From Scolanthus callimorphus (lineage: Eukaryota; Cnidaria; Anthozoa; Actiniaria; Edwardsiidae): a DNA stretch of 64,000 nt. The translations under genes and the position numbers were made by a program. Below are positions 1 to 11,023 of this stretch, piece by piece. Position 1 is the first letter of the stretch, and each line of letters begins with the position of its first letter. Location of the stretch: contig CM066918.1 in the NCBI GenBank assembly GCA_033964015.1, positions 29,285,387 to 29,349,386 on the forward strand. The letters run 5' to 3'. The notes beneath the pieces are model-generated. The model was not told the origin of the DNA, did not search any database, and saw only the letters and a program-made list of their open reading frames with translations.

Positions 1-19
1 TTTATCACGCAATATTTAA

Positions 20-170
20 GCATTAGAGCACTAACTTTCTATGACTTTATGGGCGCAATAGAGCACGCGTGATGTTGGGAGACACGAGAACATTGTAAAA
101 TCATGAGCCGCACATCACAAGTGCTCTATTCGCCGATAAAGTCATAGAAAGTTGTGCTCTAATGCTTTTA
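20..170. repeat. Foldback repeat with ~45-bp arms
   Basis: The segment beginning cattagagcactaactttc returns as its reverse complement near 121-170, giving a stem of roughly 45 bp around a ~55-bp loop. There is no coding sense on either strand. It looks like a non-autonomous MITE. Confidence 0.7.
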
Positions 171-257
171 TGATATAGCGGGGGAGAACCATAACTTTAT
201 CGGTGAAATAGTGCATAGATTTGGACCAATCAGAGCGCGCGTTATTGTAATTATTAT

Positions 258-345
258 AAAAATTTTCTTTAACAAATCACTGTGTTTTGGACTCCGTTCA
301 TAATTATGAACTGAACCAAAAATACAGTGATTTGTTAAAGAAAAT
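258..345. repeat. Small palindromic MITE (copy 1)
   Basis: The arms attttctttaacaaatcac and gtgatttgttaaagaaaat flank a short centre. A sister copy lies at 36962-37046 with the same ends, so this is a dispersed family and not a chance hairpin. Confidence 0.7.
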
Positions 346-502
346 TATGTATTCAGCGGGCCATATCTCGGTCGCGTTTCAACCGATTCACCTCATTTTT
401 GGTGTGTACCTTTCAATCGATATGCCCTTTCGACATCAAGGAACAAATATTGCTAAATCGAACATTTTCAAATTTGTGACGTCACACTTTAGGACTCTAT
501 TG

Positions 503-819
503 CAGGGGCGTAGCCAGGGGGGGGGGGGGGGGGGGGTTCCAGGGAACCGCCGGAACCCCCCCCTCTCCCGCAGCGGAAACCCCCCTCGCCTCTGTTCTGG
601 ACCGACTTATTACTAAAATTCGGCAAATATCTAATAGACAACAAATAAAAGCTCCAATAAAATGTAGCAAACTTCTTCAAACGCTAGTTTTTTCCCGAGA
701 TCAATATTTTTGGCTTGGTTTCCTGTGGCGAGAACGCAAAAAACGGCCGATTTATGTGGAGTTTTTTTATTTTTTGAATTTTGGAACCCCCCCTCTCATA
801 AATGCTGGCTACGCCCCTG
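503..819. mobile_element. hAT-like MITE, CAGGGGCGTAGCC family (copy 1)
   Basis: It starts with caggggcgtagccagg and ends with the complement (ggctacgcccctg). The flanks are the 5-bp direct repeat TATTG at 498-502 and 820-824, read as a target-site duplication. It holds a run of about 18 G at 518-536 and a C-rich inner inverted repeat, with no coding sequence. Sister copies with their own 5-bp duplications are at 44506-44674 and 48331-48492. Confidence 0.75.
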
Positions 820-1147
820 TATTGGTGAGCTCGTGAGTACGGTACATTTGCGGTACAAATAAGAGTTGCTCTCGCTCGCTCGAGTAATAATAGTTATGAG
901 AAAATGGATTCCAGTATTTAATTCCACACATCCATATTAGCAAATTGCAAAGTTTGGTGAATATTGCAGTTGAATACTGGCCGATATTAATTTTCAAAAC
1001 TTTATATTCCGGCCCGTAGCCTCGACTTGACCTATTTGCCACATTTCTGCGAAGTTTTGAAAATTAATATCTCAGCCAGTTTTCAAGAATTTGCAGTTTT
1101 ACTAATGCGGATGTGAATTGAAAACTGGATTATATTTTTCTGTTAAC

Positions 1148-1318
1148 TATTATGTGTTGAAAAGTGAACCCCCACCCCTCTGGAATTTCCGACGAAAATA
1201 CAGTATTTGTATGGAATTGATCAGGTAAATTGACCCCCCCACCCCTCTGGAATTTCCAATGCCCTTCCGTGGGGGGGGGGGGGGGGGGGGGGTATGGATA
1301 ATTTCTGGAACCACACAT
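1148..1318. repeat. C/G-rich foldback repeat, TGTGTGGTTCCAG family (copy 1)
   Basis: Two copies of cacccctctggaatttcc lie inside, with a run of about 22 G near 1270-1292. The right end reads ttctggaaccacacattgg. The same ends bound the element at 4229-4388. Confidence 0.55.
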
Positions 1319-1983
1319 TGGCTCGTAAAGTTTTCAAGTTGTTGCAGTGTTTACAAGTGGCCCGGAACTTGTACGCAGTAGCCCGAAACTGATGGCAACC
1401 TACTCTAAACACGCCTTTTATAAATCAAACAAATGGAAAAAAAACTTTGATGTCGGTTCGTAGTTCTTCTTTGGTTATATCGGTAGGTATATTAAATGTT
1501 CCTTTTCCGTAGTTAAAGGCATGCAACAAAGTGGCGAGCCGCCACTAGAAAGATAGCTTAACTAGAGGACTGAAACTTGTACGCGATGGCCCGGAACTTT
1601 TAAAAATAGTTTGAATCAAACAAATGTCACAAAAACTTTGAGGTCAATTCCTAGTTCTTCACTGGTTATATATTGGTAAATGTGTCTTTTTTCGTTGTTA
1701 AAGGCATGCAAAATGGCAGGCCCACTAAAACTATTAGTAAGTTGAAGTGTCCCGGAACTGAGAACTGCAATATAATATTTGTACAATGGATTGTTAGAAC
1801 TGCAGTGGTTATATATAAATATATCATTTATTATATAATCCTCAGTGTTTTACAGGGATTTCTGCCACTGAGAAATACGATATTTTTACAAGTGAAAATA
1901 TCAGCCAATCAATGTCTTCTCCCGTTGCTATAACAACTTTCGGTTTCGGTGCATAAAACACTGAGGTTTACTATATAATAAAC

Positions 1984-2131
1984 AGAATAATACATGGACG
2001 CTTGGAGATATGGAAATTATCTTCTCGTGTTCACATTTGATATCTCACTCGTTCGATGCGCTCACTCGTTCGATATTAATGTGAACACTCGAAGATAAAT
2101 TACATATCTCCGCGCGCCCATGTATTATTCA
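1984..2131. repeat. Foldback repeat with ~50-bp arms
   Basis: The left arm (gaataatacatggacgc) and right arm (gcgcccatgtattattc) are imperfect complements for about 50 bp. An inner piece of the same element recurs at 5670-5757, and a shorter piece at about 7860-7920. Confidence 0.65.
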
Positions 2132-2187
2132 CTATTTATTAATTTACCAATATAATCTTTATAGAAAACCTTTAGATCGAATATGTA

Positions 2188-2837
2188 TTAGAGCGGATTT
2201 CACATGACTGTAAAGACTTGTTATGTAATTGCGATTGCTTTGCGTTCTCATTGGCTACTCGTTTTTCTTAGCCAATCAAATTCTGTAGTAAATACAACTG
2301 CAATTGGTTCGGCTATTGGCTGAGAAAAAAGCCATTTAGGAGCAAGTCGTGATTTCTCAGGATTCTGATGAGCTAGTGATTGCTCAATTGCAATAGGCCG
2401 TTATCACGCAAAATTAATTAATAATAATTAATAGTTATCAAAAAATGAAATCCAGCTGTCAATTCTACACATCCGTATTAGTAAAATTGCAAAGTTTCAA
2501 AAGAATTACTTGAAAACTGGCTGAGATATGAATTTTCAAAACTTCGTATTCTGGCTTAGTTTTTACAAAGAAATCTATGGACAAATATACGTCAAGTCTC
2601 GTTTCGATGTATTTTCCCATACATTTCTTGCAAAAAATAAGCCACAATAGGAAGTTTTGAAAGTTCATATCTCAGTCAGTATTCAAGCAATCTTCACCAA
2701 ACTTTGCAATTTTACTTAAATACGGATGCGTAGAATTGAATTGGATTTCATTTTCTGATAACTATTAAATATTATTAATCAATTCTGCGAGATAACGGCC
2801 TATTGTTTTCACGACAGTCATGTGAAATCCGCTCTAA
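2188..2837. mobile_element. TIR DNA element, TTAGAGC family (copy 1, 650 bp)
   Basis: The left terminus is ttagagcggatttcacatga and the right terminus is its complement, ending gctctaa. The same termini, followed by ...gactgtgaaaa, bound shorter copies at 50071-50164 and 56237-56466. The interior has a second inverted repeat built on atgaaatccag and tacacatccgtatt. No transposase frame is present, so it is non-autonomous. Confidence 0.7.
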
Positions 2838-3508
2838 GTTAGAGTTAATTACCGAGATTCGAGGCAATAACCCCAATACATCCCAAGGGCCGTAGGCCCG
2901 AGGGATGTATTGGGGTTATGGCCGAGAATCGAGGTAATTAACGGACTTAGTTTACAGTTGACAAAGTTTAAAGAAAACAGGAACAAATGAAATGCATTCT
3001 TCTCATTGAATTGAACAGTTTTGAAAAGGAGTACAGTTTACAATTGAGAAAGATAGCGGATTCCAATAGGAACTATTGTTAGTTATTTAGCTGCTTTCAT
3101 AGAAGTGCGTTCCCCAGAGAAACTTATTGCAATTAATTTGTACCATGCACAATAAAGTTGTGATGCTGAAGAAAATGAATGACAACTTTTATTCAACCAT
3201 GATTGACAAAGGTTTCCAAACACGAATTACGTCTTTTATTTTTGTACAACAGCCAGTCCAATCAATCGAGCGGCCTTTTGTAAAAGCGCAACTCATTAAA
3301 GCGCTGGTATTTTAGTCGGTACGTAGCTGCTTAAAGCTCCTCTCTGGTTGGATAATACAACAATACCCTATACCTCAACACAAAGAACGAGGATAATAGA
3401 CTAGAGACAAAAGAACTCCTTTGTAGAACGAAAATAATAGAGACAAAAGCAACTACGTCCTCACTGGTTATTTTCGTTTGTACCACGCACTGACAGCTAC
3501 GGCTCAAT
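2838..3508. other. Intergenic, no gene recognised
   Basis: There is a short palindrome around 2850-2945 (attaccgagattcgaggcaa and its complement). Nothing else in this stretch supports a gene or RNA. Confidence 0.5.
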
Positions 3509-3773
3509 TTGCATAACGTTGTGAAGCTGATTCAAGTTGGCGAAACTGAAGGCAAGTTTCAGGTATTTTGCGCTCGTTGGTTGCTCTCTACGATTAGATA
3601 TGCAATTAACCTGGGCATGATTTTATCTGTATTTTCAGGTTTACGTCTTAAACACACTCTATGGCAAGGAGACCAAGCAAGTAGACTGGACAAACGCTTC
3701 TCAAATGGTTCAAGTGAAGGCGTTCTCGGAAATCGTGTTTTGTGGCGTTCAACGGGATTCGCATAAAGGATAA
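3509..3773 (+). pseudogene. Two-exon coding fragment, possibly the end of a MAM-like domain
   Basis: Exon a (3509-3562) ends ...GETEGKFQ at a CAG|gtattt donor. Exon b (3639-3773) follows the acceptor ctgtattttcag in the same phase and reads VYVLNTLYGKETKQVDW... up to a stop after SHKG. The order, a strand like FQVYVLNT, then a tryptophan, then IVFCGVQRDS, resembles the end of a MAM domain. However, the usual GDIALDDI end is out of frame (DNQEQILVVDI after a shift at about 3770). I infer a decayed fragment or a diverged exon pair. No upstream exons were recognised. The family assignment is weak. Confidence 0.25.
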
Positions 3774-4228
3774 TCAGGAGCAAATATTGGTTGTAGACAT
3801 AGTCAGTAAAGATGCATAAACTGAGATTATTGGATGTTTTTTCTCGGGGTAAGTGTATGGATTTGAATTCACTAGTTAAATGTTTGGGTTGATAATTGAA
3901 TTAGTCCTTGTGAAAGGGGCACTGTCATGCTTTATCATGAATTTGGTCCAAACTTGGGGTCATTTTGAGTAGCTTAAATGCAGTCAAACTCGCTAGAAAT
4001 CAACAAAATAATCGTCTACGTTTTTTAACTAACCTTTCAGCTCTTAGATAAATACAAATTTGGAGTATTTTCGTGTATAATCGAGCGGATGGAATTGGAT
4101 TGCTAATTGGCATTTTTGAAACATACTTTAGGTTCGGAATTGTTTCTGTAGAACACTGGTCTTATTTTAAAACATTTTGATGAAACAACCGTGACAGTGC
4201 CCCTTGAAGTCTAGGTAAAAATGGCTTA

Positions 4229-4388
4229 TTGTGTGATTCCAGAAATTATCCATAGGAAGGGATATCTTTTCCATGCAAATACTGTATTTTTCTTCGGAAC
4301 TTCGAGAGAGGTGGGGGGTCACTTTTCAATACTCTTCCGGGGGGGGGGGTCTTCCGGGGGGGGGGAATGTTTTCTGGAACCACACATT
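4229..4388. repeat. Foldback repeat, TGTGTGGTTCCAG family (copy 2)
   Basis: The left end is tgtgtgattccagaaa and the right end is its complement ttctggaaccacaca. Two G-runs (4339-4350 and 4359-4367) sit inside. It is related to 1148-1318. Confidence 0.6.
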
Positions 4389-4389
4389 A

Positions 4390-4514
4390 TAGATTCATAG
4401 GTATGTATATGGCTTATTATGGATTCATAGGTAAGTAACTAGATATTTACCTATGAATCCATAATGAGCCATATACTTACCTATGAATCCATAATGAGCA
4501 ATATATTTACCTAG
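4390..4514. repeat. Palindrome built on tacctatgaatccataatga
   Basis: Four alternating copies of the motif ggattcataggta or its complement form a stem. It lies just 3' of the battenin-like exon, which is on the minus strand. Confidence 0.65.
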
Positions 4515-4669
4515 AAATTCAATTCAATTCTATTGATCAACCCCAACCTTTCCCTGGAGAATTCAAATCCCTCCCGACTTTTAGTTTGTTGAGAGTCATT
4601 ATCCGAGTTAATTCCCTACGAATAACAATGGAAACCGCGTCAACTGTAAACTAATGACTAATTTCTTAC

Positions 4670-5105
4670 CTGTGTAAAACAAACTGGTGACGATATCTGC
4701 TGAATTGGCGCCAATTTGTAAAGCCAGTGGCAAATGGCTTTGTTCGGGGAATCTTGCCGCTATGGAAGAAAATACACACGCATTGATGCCCAAGGCAACT
4801 CCAAACAGAGATGTGGCTGCAAGTCGAGCAGGGACAGAATCGATAAATACAAGCATCGCTGTCGCCAGGAGATTTAAATTGCAGGTTGTCGCCACTGAAG
4901 CTGTATCAGGTACTCTTGGGATTATCCACGGAGCCACGAGAAACATGGAGAAGAACGGCAACCCAAATGCTAAGATAACCGCTGAGGAAGGATAGCTTGT
5001 ACCGGAGAGCAGATCTTGCGTGGCGAAGTTTACAATCCTGTTAGGCACACCTTTGCACAGCCCAATGATAAAAACGCAGATGAAATTCCGCCAGTTTTCT
5101 ATCAT
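4670..5105 (-). CDS. Battenin (CLN3)-like protein, single recognised exon, partial
   Basis: Translation from the Met at 5105 begins MIENWRNFICVFIIGLC and runs through several hydrophobic segments to ...ANSADIVTSLFYTG, where a strong donor (CAG|gtaagaaa) closes the exon at 4670 in phase 1. The spacing of W-R-N, GLC, A..DLL, S.AVILA, APW, the GVALG helix and a final FYTG/YLGL-like end matches the N-terminal half of CLN3, a multi-pass endolysosomal membrane protein of the major facilitator type. The frame stays open up to an alternative Met at 5255. However, a good acceptor (tttcttacag, exon from 5139) makes the stretch above it more likely intronic. About 145 residues are present against roughly 440 in CLN3. 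I found no continuation at lower coordinates, so the remaining exons are outside the window or lost. Confidence 0.55.
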
Positions 5106-5255
5106 ATCTAAAGTACGGCAGAGGGAGTTTGACTTTAGTCTGTAAGAAATTATATGCGAGTCGTCACAAACACCGAGTTTGCGTGTTGTTACGGCAAGCA
5201 ACGTGAAAATCACAATATAAAAAAACAACAATAAAGACTCTATATGACGCCTCAA

Positions 5256-7105
5256 TGGTGATAAAGGTGTTTAAGCGCGACGAATCATTATTTATTGTTT
5301 TTTTCGTTCGCCGTATTTGACCTAATTTCCTCAGGTCCTCAAGCCTTCCATTGCATCCTGTGACCAGCTCACTACGCCCCTGTTTCTATTTCTATTCGTG
5401 GCGAGGTATTCCCTGTCTCGTTTCGTTTTTTTTTTCTCAATTTCCATCTCTCTGAGCTCTTAATGAATATTCAATTTTAACGATTGAATGAAGCTATGAA
5501 GCTATGCATTCTTGGCAGATCAATGATGCTATCAATAATACAATGCTGCATTCCACTTTAGAACATGACCAATGCCACTCAGCAAATCAGCAACAGGCAT
5601 TTGCGTCCCCTATATCCCATAGAAACTAAAGCGTCAAGCGGCGATGGCAATGAAAAACAGGGAAAATTAGGGGTTTATCTTCGAGTGTTCACATTAATAT
5701 CGAACGAGTGAGCGCATCGAACGAGTGAGATATCAAATGTGAACACGAGAAGATAATGGTTGCACCTTGCATTTTCATTGTTCTCCTGAAGAAGAACAAA
5801 GAAAACCAAGGTGCAACATAGAGAATACTAATGACTATGGGCATGAATACTAATGACTATGTACAAACCACACCCTGTTCTTCCCTCGCCGCTCGACACA
5901 ACGAACTCTAGAAAATAAAGGAAAACATTGACTTCATTGTCATCTTTTGCAAAATAGCCCTTTATTACAAGTCTCTCTACAACATCTTTCTATAACAAAA
6001 TAAACAAATCAAAATTAGTACATTATCAACATTGCAATTTGTTTATAATAACCACGTTTATAAGAATTCGAAGTTTTATTAGGCAAAAAATTAAGAACCT
6101 TCAGTTAAGTAAAATAGTAACCGCAAAAACACATGCATATTTTCCCGTAGTAATCAAAATAATCCTCCAGATTTATAGAAAAACCTTTCAAGTGTTGGAC
6201 AAATGCAATTCTAGGTTGTTTTGACCAGTTTTCAAGACGATGGAATTGGATTGCGATTTGAGCTATTTTCTTGTCAGAGAAGTGGCCAGCACAGCGTGCG
6301 AGAGCCCCCTAAGAACATAGCTTTTTGTTCTGTAGCATAGCAAATACATAAAAGTTTCTCCACGAACATTTTGCATTTTGATGTTCCCTTTTCATGTATA
6401 ACGTACTGTATTTTTAAGGGAAAAACTTCCACCTTTCGCATCAGTTTATCGTCTGATTCACTCAACTCTTGGCCGTCTCGAGGCATTTGAAGAACATTTG
6501 AGTCTCAAATTGCTAAAACAAACTTCGAATTTTGCCAGCCTCGAACATCAGCGCTCTTGCAATTCTCATAAGAAAGCCCCGGGAAGAAACAGATTGTCAA
6601 TTCAAAAGTATGTTTTACCAAATGTTCCGCTGTAATGCGACTTCTGAGTTCAATTTCCGGTGTTCGATCCAAACTTTACGTATTTACAAATTCTGATTTT
6701 TATGTACGCTTTCCTGTTTCTCCCTTTTCCTTGGGCCATAGGAGTCGAGGAATCCATTACAAAAGCTTGCGATAGAATATTTTCATTTCTTACCTGACTT
6801 CGGGAACGAAACCTGTCAGCAACTCCACTACGGCCAGTTTCAACTGCTACCGTCTCAAAACAAACACTTGGAAATTAATTCGACCAATGCATGCACTCAA
6901 AACAAACCGCTTTGTCGGTAGATCTTTTCATTCACAAGGCTTTGATTGACACTACTATTTTAAAAAGCCTTGGATGAAGTATGGCTCTGAACACTGCTCT
7001 GTAATGATGTTGATATGTCAATGACAAGCTAACACAAAAGCTTTCAAAAGACTTTCTTCGTGGCATTGATCATGTTCTAAAAAAGTTAGAGAATGGACGC
7101 TCGTG
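5256..7105. other. Intergenic, no gene recognised
   Basis: 5670-5757 is an inner fragment of the foldback seen at 1984-2131. The remaining sequence is AT-rich with no open frame carrying recognisable domains and no convincing splice pairs. Upstream exons of the battenin-like gene could be hidden here, but I could not identify one. Confidence 0.5.
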
Positions 7106-7147
7106 TCCTATGGGAAATAGACCACTAATGAACAAAAATCTGCTCGC

Positions 7148-7300
7148 GCTAACGCGCGCTGGGTACGAGAATATTTCGAGGTGACGGAGCTGGGGAGCTC
7201 TGGGTACGAGAATGCCCACGCGAGGTGACGAGCCGGGAAGCTCTGGGTACGAGAATGCCCCGCGAGGTGACGAGCCGGGAAGCTCTGGGTACGAGAATGG
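7148..7300. repeat. Short tandem repeat of a GGGTACGAGA element
   Basis: The string gctctgggtacgagaatg recurs at roughly 7195, 7240 and 7282 with cgcgaggtgacgagccggga between. The same GGGTACGAG end recurs near 17600 and at the edges of the insertion at 52894-53108. Confidence 0.6.
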
Positions 7301-7439
7301 ATTATCCTGGCAGAGTCGTGAATCTTGCCCTGCCCAAAACTCGGACTCTGTTTATATGAATAAGTAATATTCAAAGGCCTCCTATTCGGACTTGACGGGA
7401 TTTTCAAAGTCCGCGCAAAAAATTTCTAGATCCAAGGAC

Positions 7440-7785
7440 CTTTGAACTATGAATATTCATAGAGTGGAGATAAGGAATTAACCTTGTGTGAAAGCTAACG
7501 TGCTAATGAAATGGTCCCATGTGTGCTTATGAGCGTTAGCCCTAGTAAGCGGAGAAAGAGAAAAAATCTCTGACCCCGAGAGGGATTTTTTCTCTTTCAG
7601 AGATTTTTTCTCTTTCTCCGCTTACTAGGGCTAACGCTCATAAGCACACATGAGACCATTTCATTAGCACGTTAGCTTTTACACAAGGTTAATTCCTTAT
7701 CTCCACTCTGTTGAACTTAGTGCTACGCGGTCGCAGGCTTGCCTGAACATATGAATATTCATAGTTCAAAGTTCCTTGGACCTTG
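7440..7785. repeat. SINE-derived palindrome with a truncated tRNA head
   Basis: The left arm runs agtggagataaggaattaac ... gtaagcggagaaagag and the right arm is its near-perfect complement, about 120 bp each. At the centre only tctctgaccccgagagggat of the tRNA part remains. Outer tatgaatattcatag copies bracket the whole. The full-length relative with an intact tRNA head is at 59044-59232. Confidence 0.75.
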
Positions 7786-8340
7786 AAAAGTATCTTCCAC
7801 GTTCGCAAAGCAAGAGAGCTCTGGTGGGCTGATTAGTTCATGAATAATATTGAGTATTTGAATATCTTTGAGTGTTCACATTTTGATATCTCGCGAGTGA
7901 TTCAGTATTCAACACTTGAAGGACACACGTAATAATAACCTGAACTAAGTTTGTAGTTACTCTCTGCTATCGTAGACCAAGTTTTCTAAGCAACAGAAGC
8001 CTTCGTTTCTCGTTTCTTGACAGCATTAGTTTTTTACTATTTTCCTGATCACAGTTCAACATCCCGCATTGGCTTTCAAGACTGGAAGTTTGAGCATGCG
8101 CAGTTGTAGTAAATTCTTTGTTCGCCTTGGAGTCACTCAAACAACCACCGAGGAACCCGGTTCGAGTCAGCTGATTGGTGTGATTCGGTCCCAGGCTTGT
8201 TCGACGCGTGGTGGAACGAGTTGCTTCGCTTCCATGACCCTAGGAGTTACGTCACGTTTTTGTAAATTTCATCCTAAATTTTATCCCTTACTGATAGAGC
8301 AGGATTCAGTGTTGAGCATTATCCGTATTTGCGTTTTCTT
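7786..8340. other. Intergenic, no gene recognised
   Basis: There is a small fragment of the 1984-2131 foldback family near 7860-7920. Otherwise nothing in this stretch can be supported as a feature. Confidence 0.5.
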
Positions 8341-8905
8341 TGCATTCTCAGTGGTCGCTTGCGGGAGAAAGTCGTGAGCGAGGGAGAAATCCGCGAGAGA
8401 ATGGGAGAGAGAGGAGGAAAACCACGGGATAATGGGGGAACAAAGGGGGAAGACCGGGAGAGAACCCCCAGGAGCGAGGAGGAAACCACGGAGAAAATCT
8501 GGGAGCGAGGGAGAAAACCATGGGAGAAAGTCGGTGAGCGAGGGGGAAATCCGCGAGAGAATGGGAGAGAGAGGAGGAAAACCACGGGATAATGGGGGGA
8601 CAAAGGGGGAAGACCGGGAGAGAACCCCCAGGATTGAGGAGGAAACTGCGGGAGAAAATCTGGGAGCGAGGGAGAAAACCACGGGAGAAAGTCGCGGAGC
8701 GAGGGGAAAAATCGCGGGAGAAAGTCGGTGAGCGAGGAGGAAAACCGCGGGAGAAAGTCGGTGAGCGAGGGCGGGAAAACGCGGGAAAAAATCTGGGAGC
8801 TAGGGAGAAAAGCACTGAAGAAAACCACGGGACAAAGCCGTGGAGCGAGGGGAAAAATCGCGGGAGAAAGTCGGTTAGCGAGGGCGGGAAAATTGTGCGC
8901 GCTTA
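8341..8905. repeat. Purine-rich minisatellite with ~160-bp higher-order repeat
   Basis: The plus strand is almost all G and A. Short units such as gggagaaagtcggtgagcga and gagaaaatctgggagcga repeat, and a block starting ccgcgagagaatgggagaga occurs at about 8389 and again at about 8550. All six-frame reading frames here are low-complexity artefacts. Confidence 0.85.
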
Positions 8906-9321
8906 AAAATTGAAGATGTTAGTGGCGATCGCTGCCATCCAGCGTTTCTCGCCCTTAAAACTGCGCTCGAACAGGAATTGTTTCTTCGATGTAGATAGCT
9001 TCAGTAAAGTAGAACGAAGGAAAACAAGCAGTAGATAGAAACTACTTGTTAGATAATAATAGATAACACATGCAGGCTCACCGAGGAGAAAGTTCTTGAT
9101 CTTTGTCTTCTTGTTGGCGAGTGATTGCTCTGCTGACGTGTTAACAAATTCTTCTTCGAGGCAGACGATGTGCTACTTTGGGACTGAAAACAACAAAATA
9201 TCACTTCTAATTAAGATTTGTGATCGGTAACGCCGCGTCGCGCCGTTTGAACGGCCAGCGATTTGGCAAGCGATATTTATCAGTTTGTTTGGGTGATATA
9301 GGAGATCAGTGATCTCTCTCG
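8906..9321. other. Intergenic, no gene recognised
   Basis: No repeats or reading frames of interest were seen between the minisatellite and the SINE fragment. Confidence 0.5.
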
Positions 9322-9420
9322 GGGTAAGATATTGTTTCTCTTTCTCCGCTTACTAGGGCTAACGCTCGGAAGAACACATGGGATATTTCATTAACACCTT
9401 AGCTTACTCCACTTTCTAGA
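9322..9420. mobile_element. Fragment of the tRNA-SINE body
   Basis: The segment ctctttctccgcttactagg ... aacgctcggaagaacacatg matches the body of the SINE at 59044-59155 in diverged form. The tRNA head is missing. Confidence 0.6.
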
Positions 9421-9546
9421 TCGGTGAAATTTCATTATACTCAAAAGACTTGCGTCGAAAGTGTAGTAGACCAAATCGGCTAACGGTGTTTACGTATCTT
9501 TTTGTCACCCAAATGAGATTATGCGACGATACATTTGGGAAGATAC

Positions 9547-9941
9547 AATGGACGATTCCAGCTATAAGTGCGCGCGGTCTTCTTTATTCAAGACCCCGTT
9601 CACACGAGACCGGTACAAAACCGGACCGGTACAATTCTGGTACGGTACCGCCTGTTCATACGGTACCGGTACAATTCTGGCACGTTTTGCAACAGTGTTC
9701 ACACTGCCTAGCCTGCCAAAATCAGTCCGGTACCGCAGGTCCCGTGTGAACGCGCGACGGTACGTACCCGTACCAGAATTGTACCGGTCCTGTTTTGTAC
9801 CGGTCTCGTGTGAACGAGGTCTGAGATGTGCCCAAGCGGCGTGTCCCACAATTACCAAAATGCAGCGCGCGCTTCTTAAAAGTTTGTTCGACAAATGTCT
9901 CACACAGCGCGCGCATGCGTTATAGCTGGAATCGTCCATGT
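9547..9941. repeat. Nested foldbacks: a CCGGTAC element inside a larger inverted repeat
   Basis: The outer arms are atggacgattccagctataa (9548-) and its complement ending at about 9941. The inner element (about 9591-9822) is a palindrome whose ends read gttcacacgagaccggtac and whose body is rich in ccggtac and gtacaattctgg. A second copy of the inner element is at 63728-63954. The apparent reading frames on both strands are artefacts of the palindrome. Confidence 0.75.
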
Positions 9942-9949
9942 TGATTTTG

Positions 9950-10845
9950 TACATTCATGCAAGCGCTCGGTCGTGTGTGAGAAAAGTCAATAGACCTCTT
10001 TACTTACGTCTGCAAATTGCGAATTTCAAACCACGTAATGTTTTTTCTGAAAATTTGTCGGCATTTTCACGTGGATATGGAACCAACTGAAATGGCCAAT
10101 TTGCATTGTATCAACGACGTAAACAATGGTAGCCGATTTTCTCCATCGCCAAAATTGCTTAGTCAAATCGCAGCATGTAGACGGGACATAAAAACACACA
10201 ACATAATTTCTCATTTTACACGAAAACGTTTTACCTCAACGACTTCTGACTCCTGCTCAGCGTGGTCCTGTTTCTGATCATGCGCAGAAGCATCGTCTCC
10301 CTCTCGCTCAGCCGTGTCAACTGCACTCCCGTGACGCATGCGCAGTTGTCGTCTCATCATGTCTCGCTCTTTTTTAATGACCTCGAGCTCGACCTTGACT
10401 TTCTGCAGATGCGAGCGGGATTGGTCTCTAGCCTCGTGAATGGGAGTGTACCATCTGCAATTGCAGAAGAAAACTGGCCAATCAGATCAGCTTTCTCACA
10501 AACACGGTGCTACATGGAGATCCACAATCTTTGCAAAAAAGCGTGGACCGGTAAAATGGATTTCCATCCTAACAAGCAATTTTAGACGAGCACTGCAGAA
10601 TTCTCGCCCCGTCTCCTATCACTGTTGTGTCGATATTTTCATGCGCGTAATCTGACCGTGAAAGTATGTACCAACATTTACTGGGCAAGTAGAGGGTGTG
10701 GCAAGAATTGATTCCCGATAAGAAAATATAGCGTTCTTGACGGTTCAAACCTTTTGGGTAAAGATTGTCTGATAAGAAATTTTGAGTAAACTGCTCATCT
10801 TTCGGCGATCGCTAAGTGATGTGCCTTCGCAGGGCACATGTAGAT
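9950..10845. other. Intergenic region 3' of the cyclic-nucleotide-domain gene, no gene recognised
   Basis: The short plus-strand frames at 10017-10655 have no domain, no splice context and no codon pattern that persuades me. Nothing further can be supported. Confidence 0.5.
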
Positions 10846-10849
10846 AATC

Positions 10850-10855
10850 TTTATT
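10850..10855 (-). terminator. Poly(A) signal AATAAA of the cyclic-nucleotide-domain gene
   Basis: Tttatt on the plus strand is AATAAA on the minus strand, about 170 bases past the stop codon at 11024, a normal 3' UTR length. Confidence 0.65.
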
Positions 10856-11023
10856 TAAACACGAATGATTCATCAGGCTGTACAACAATAACTATATACA
10901 CTACAATAAACCTAACATTTGACTAAACTATATTAAACAGGCTGATTTCCGTGAATGTCGTGCGTGAATGCCGTCATGTCTTTGTGAATGGGAAATCCAT
11001 GCAAGGCGGGGTCTAGAACAGAC

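Noticed and set aside
4687..4995. Plus-strand frame opposite the battenin-like exon
   Set aside because: It is an antisense shadow; only the minus strand shows membrane segments and a donor.
8281..8913. Overlapping frames on both strands in the GA-rich block
   Set aside because: Same reason: tandem repeat without stops, not coding.
9450..9954. Overlapping frames of ~130 residues with ETGTKPDRYNSGT-like text
   Set aside because: The same text appears on both strands and again at 63736-63987 because the DNA is a palindromic repeat.
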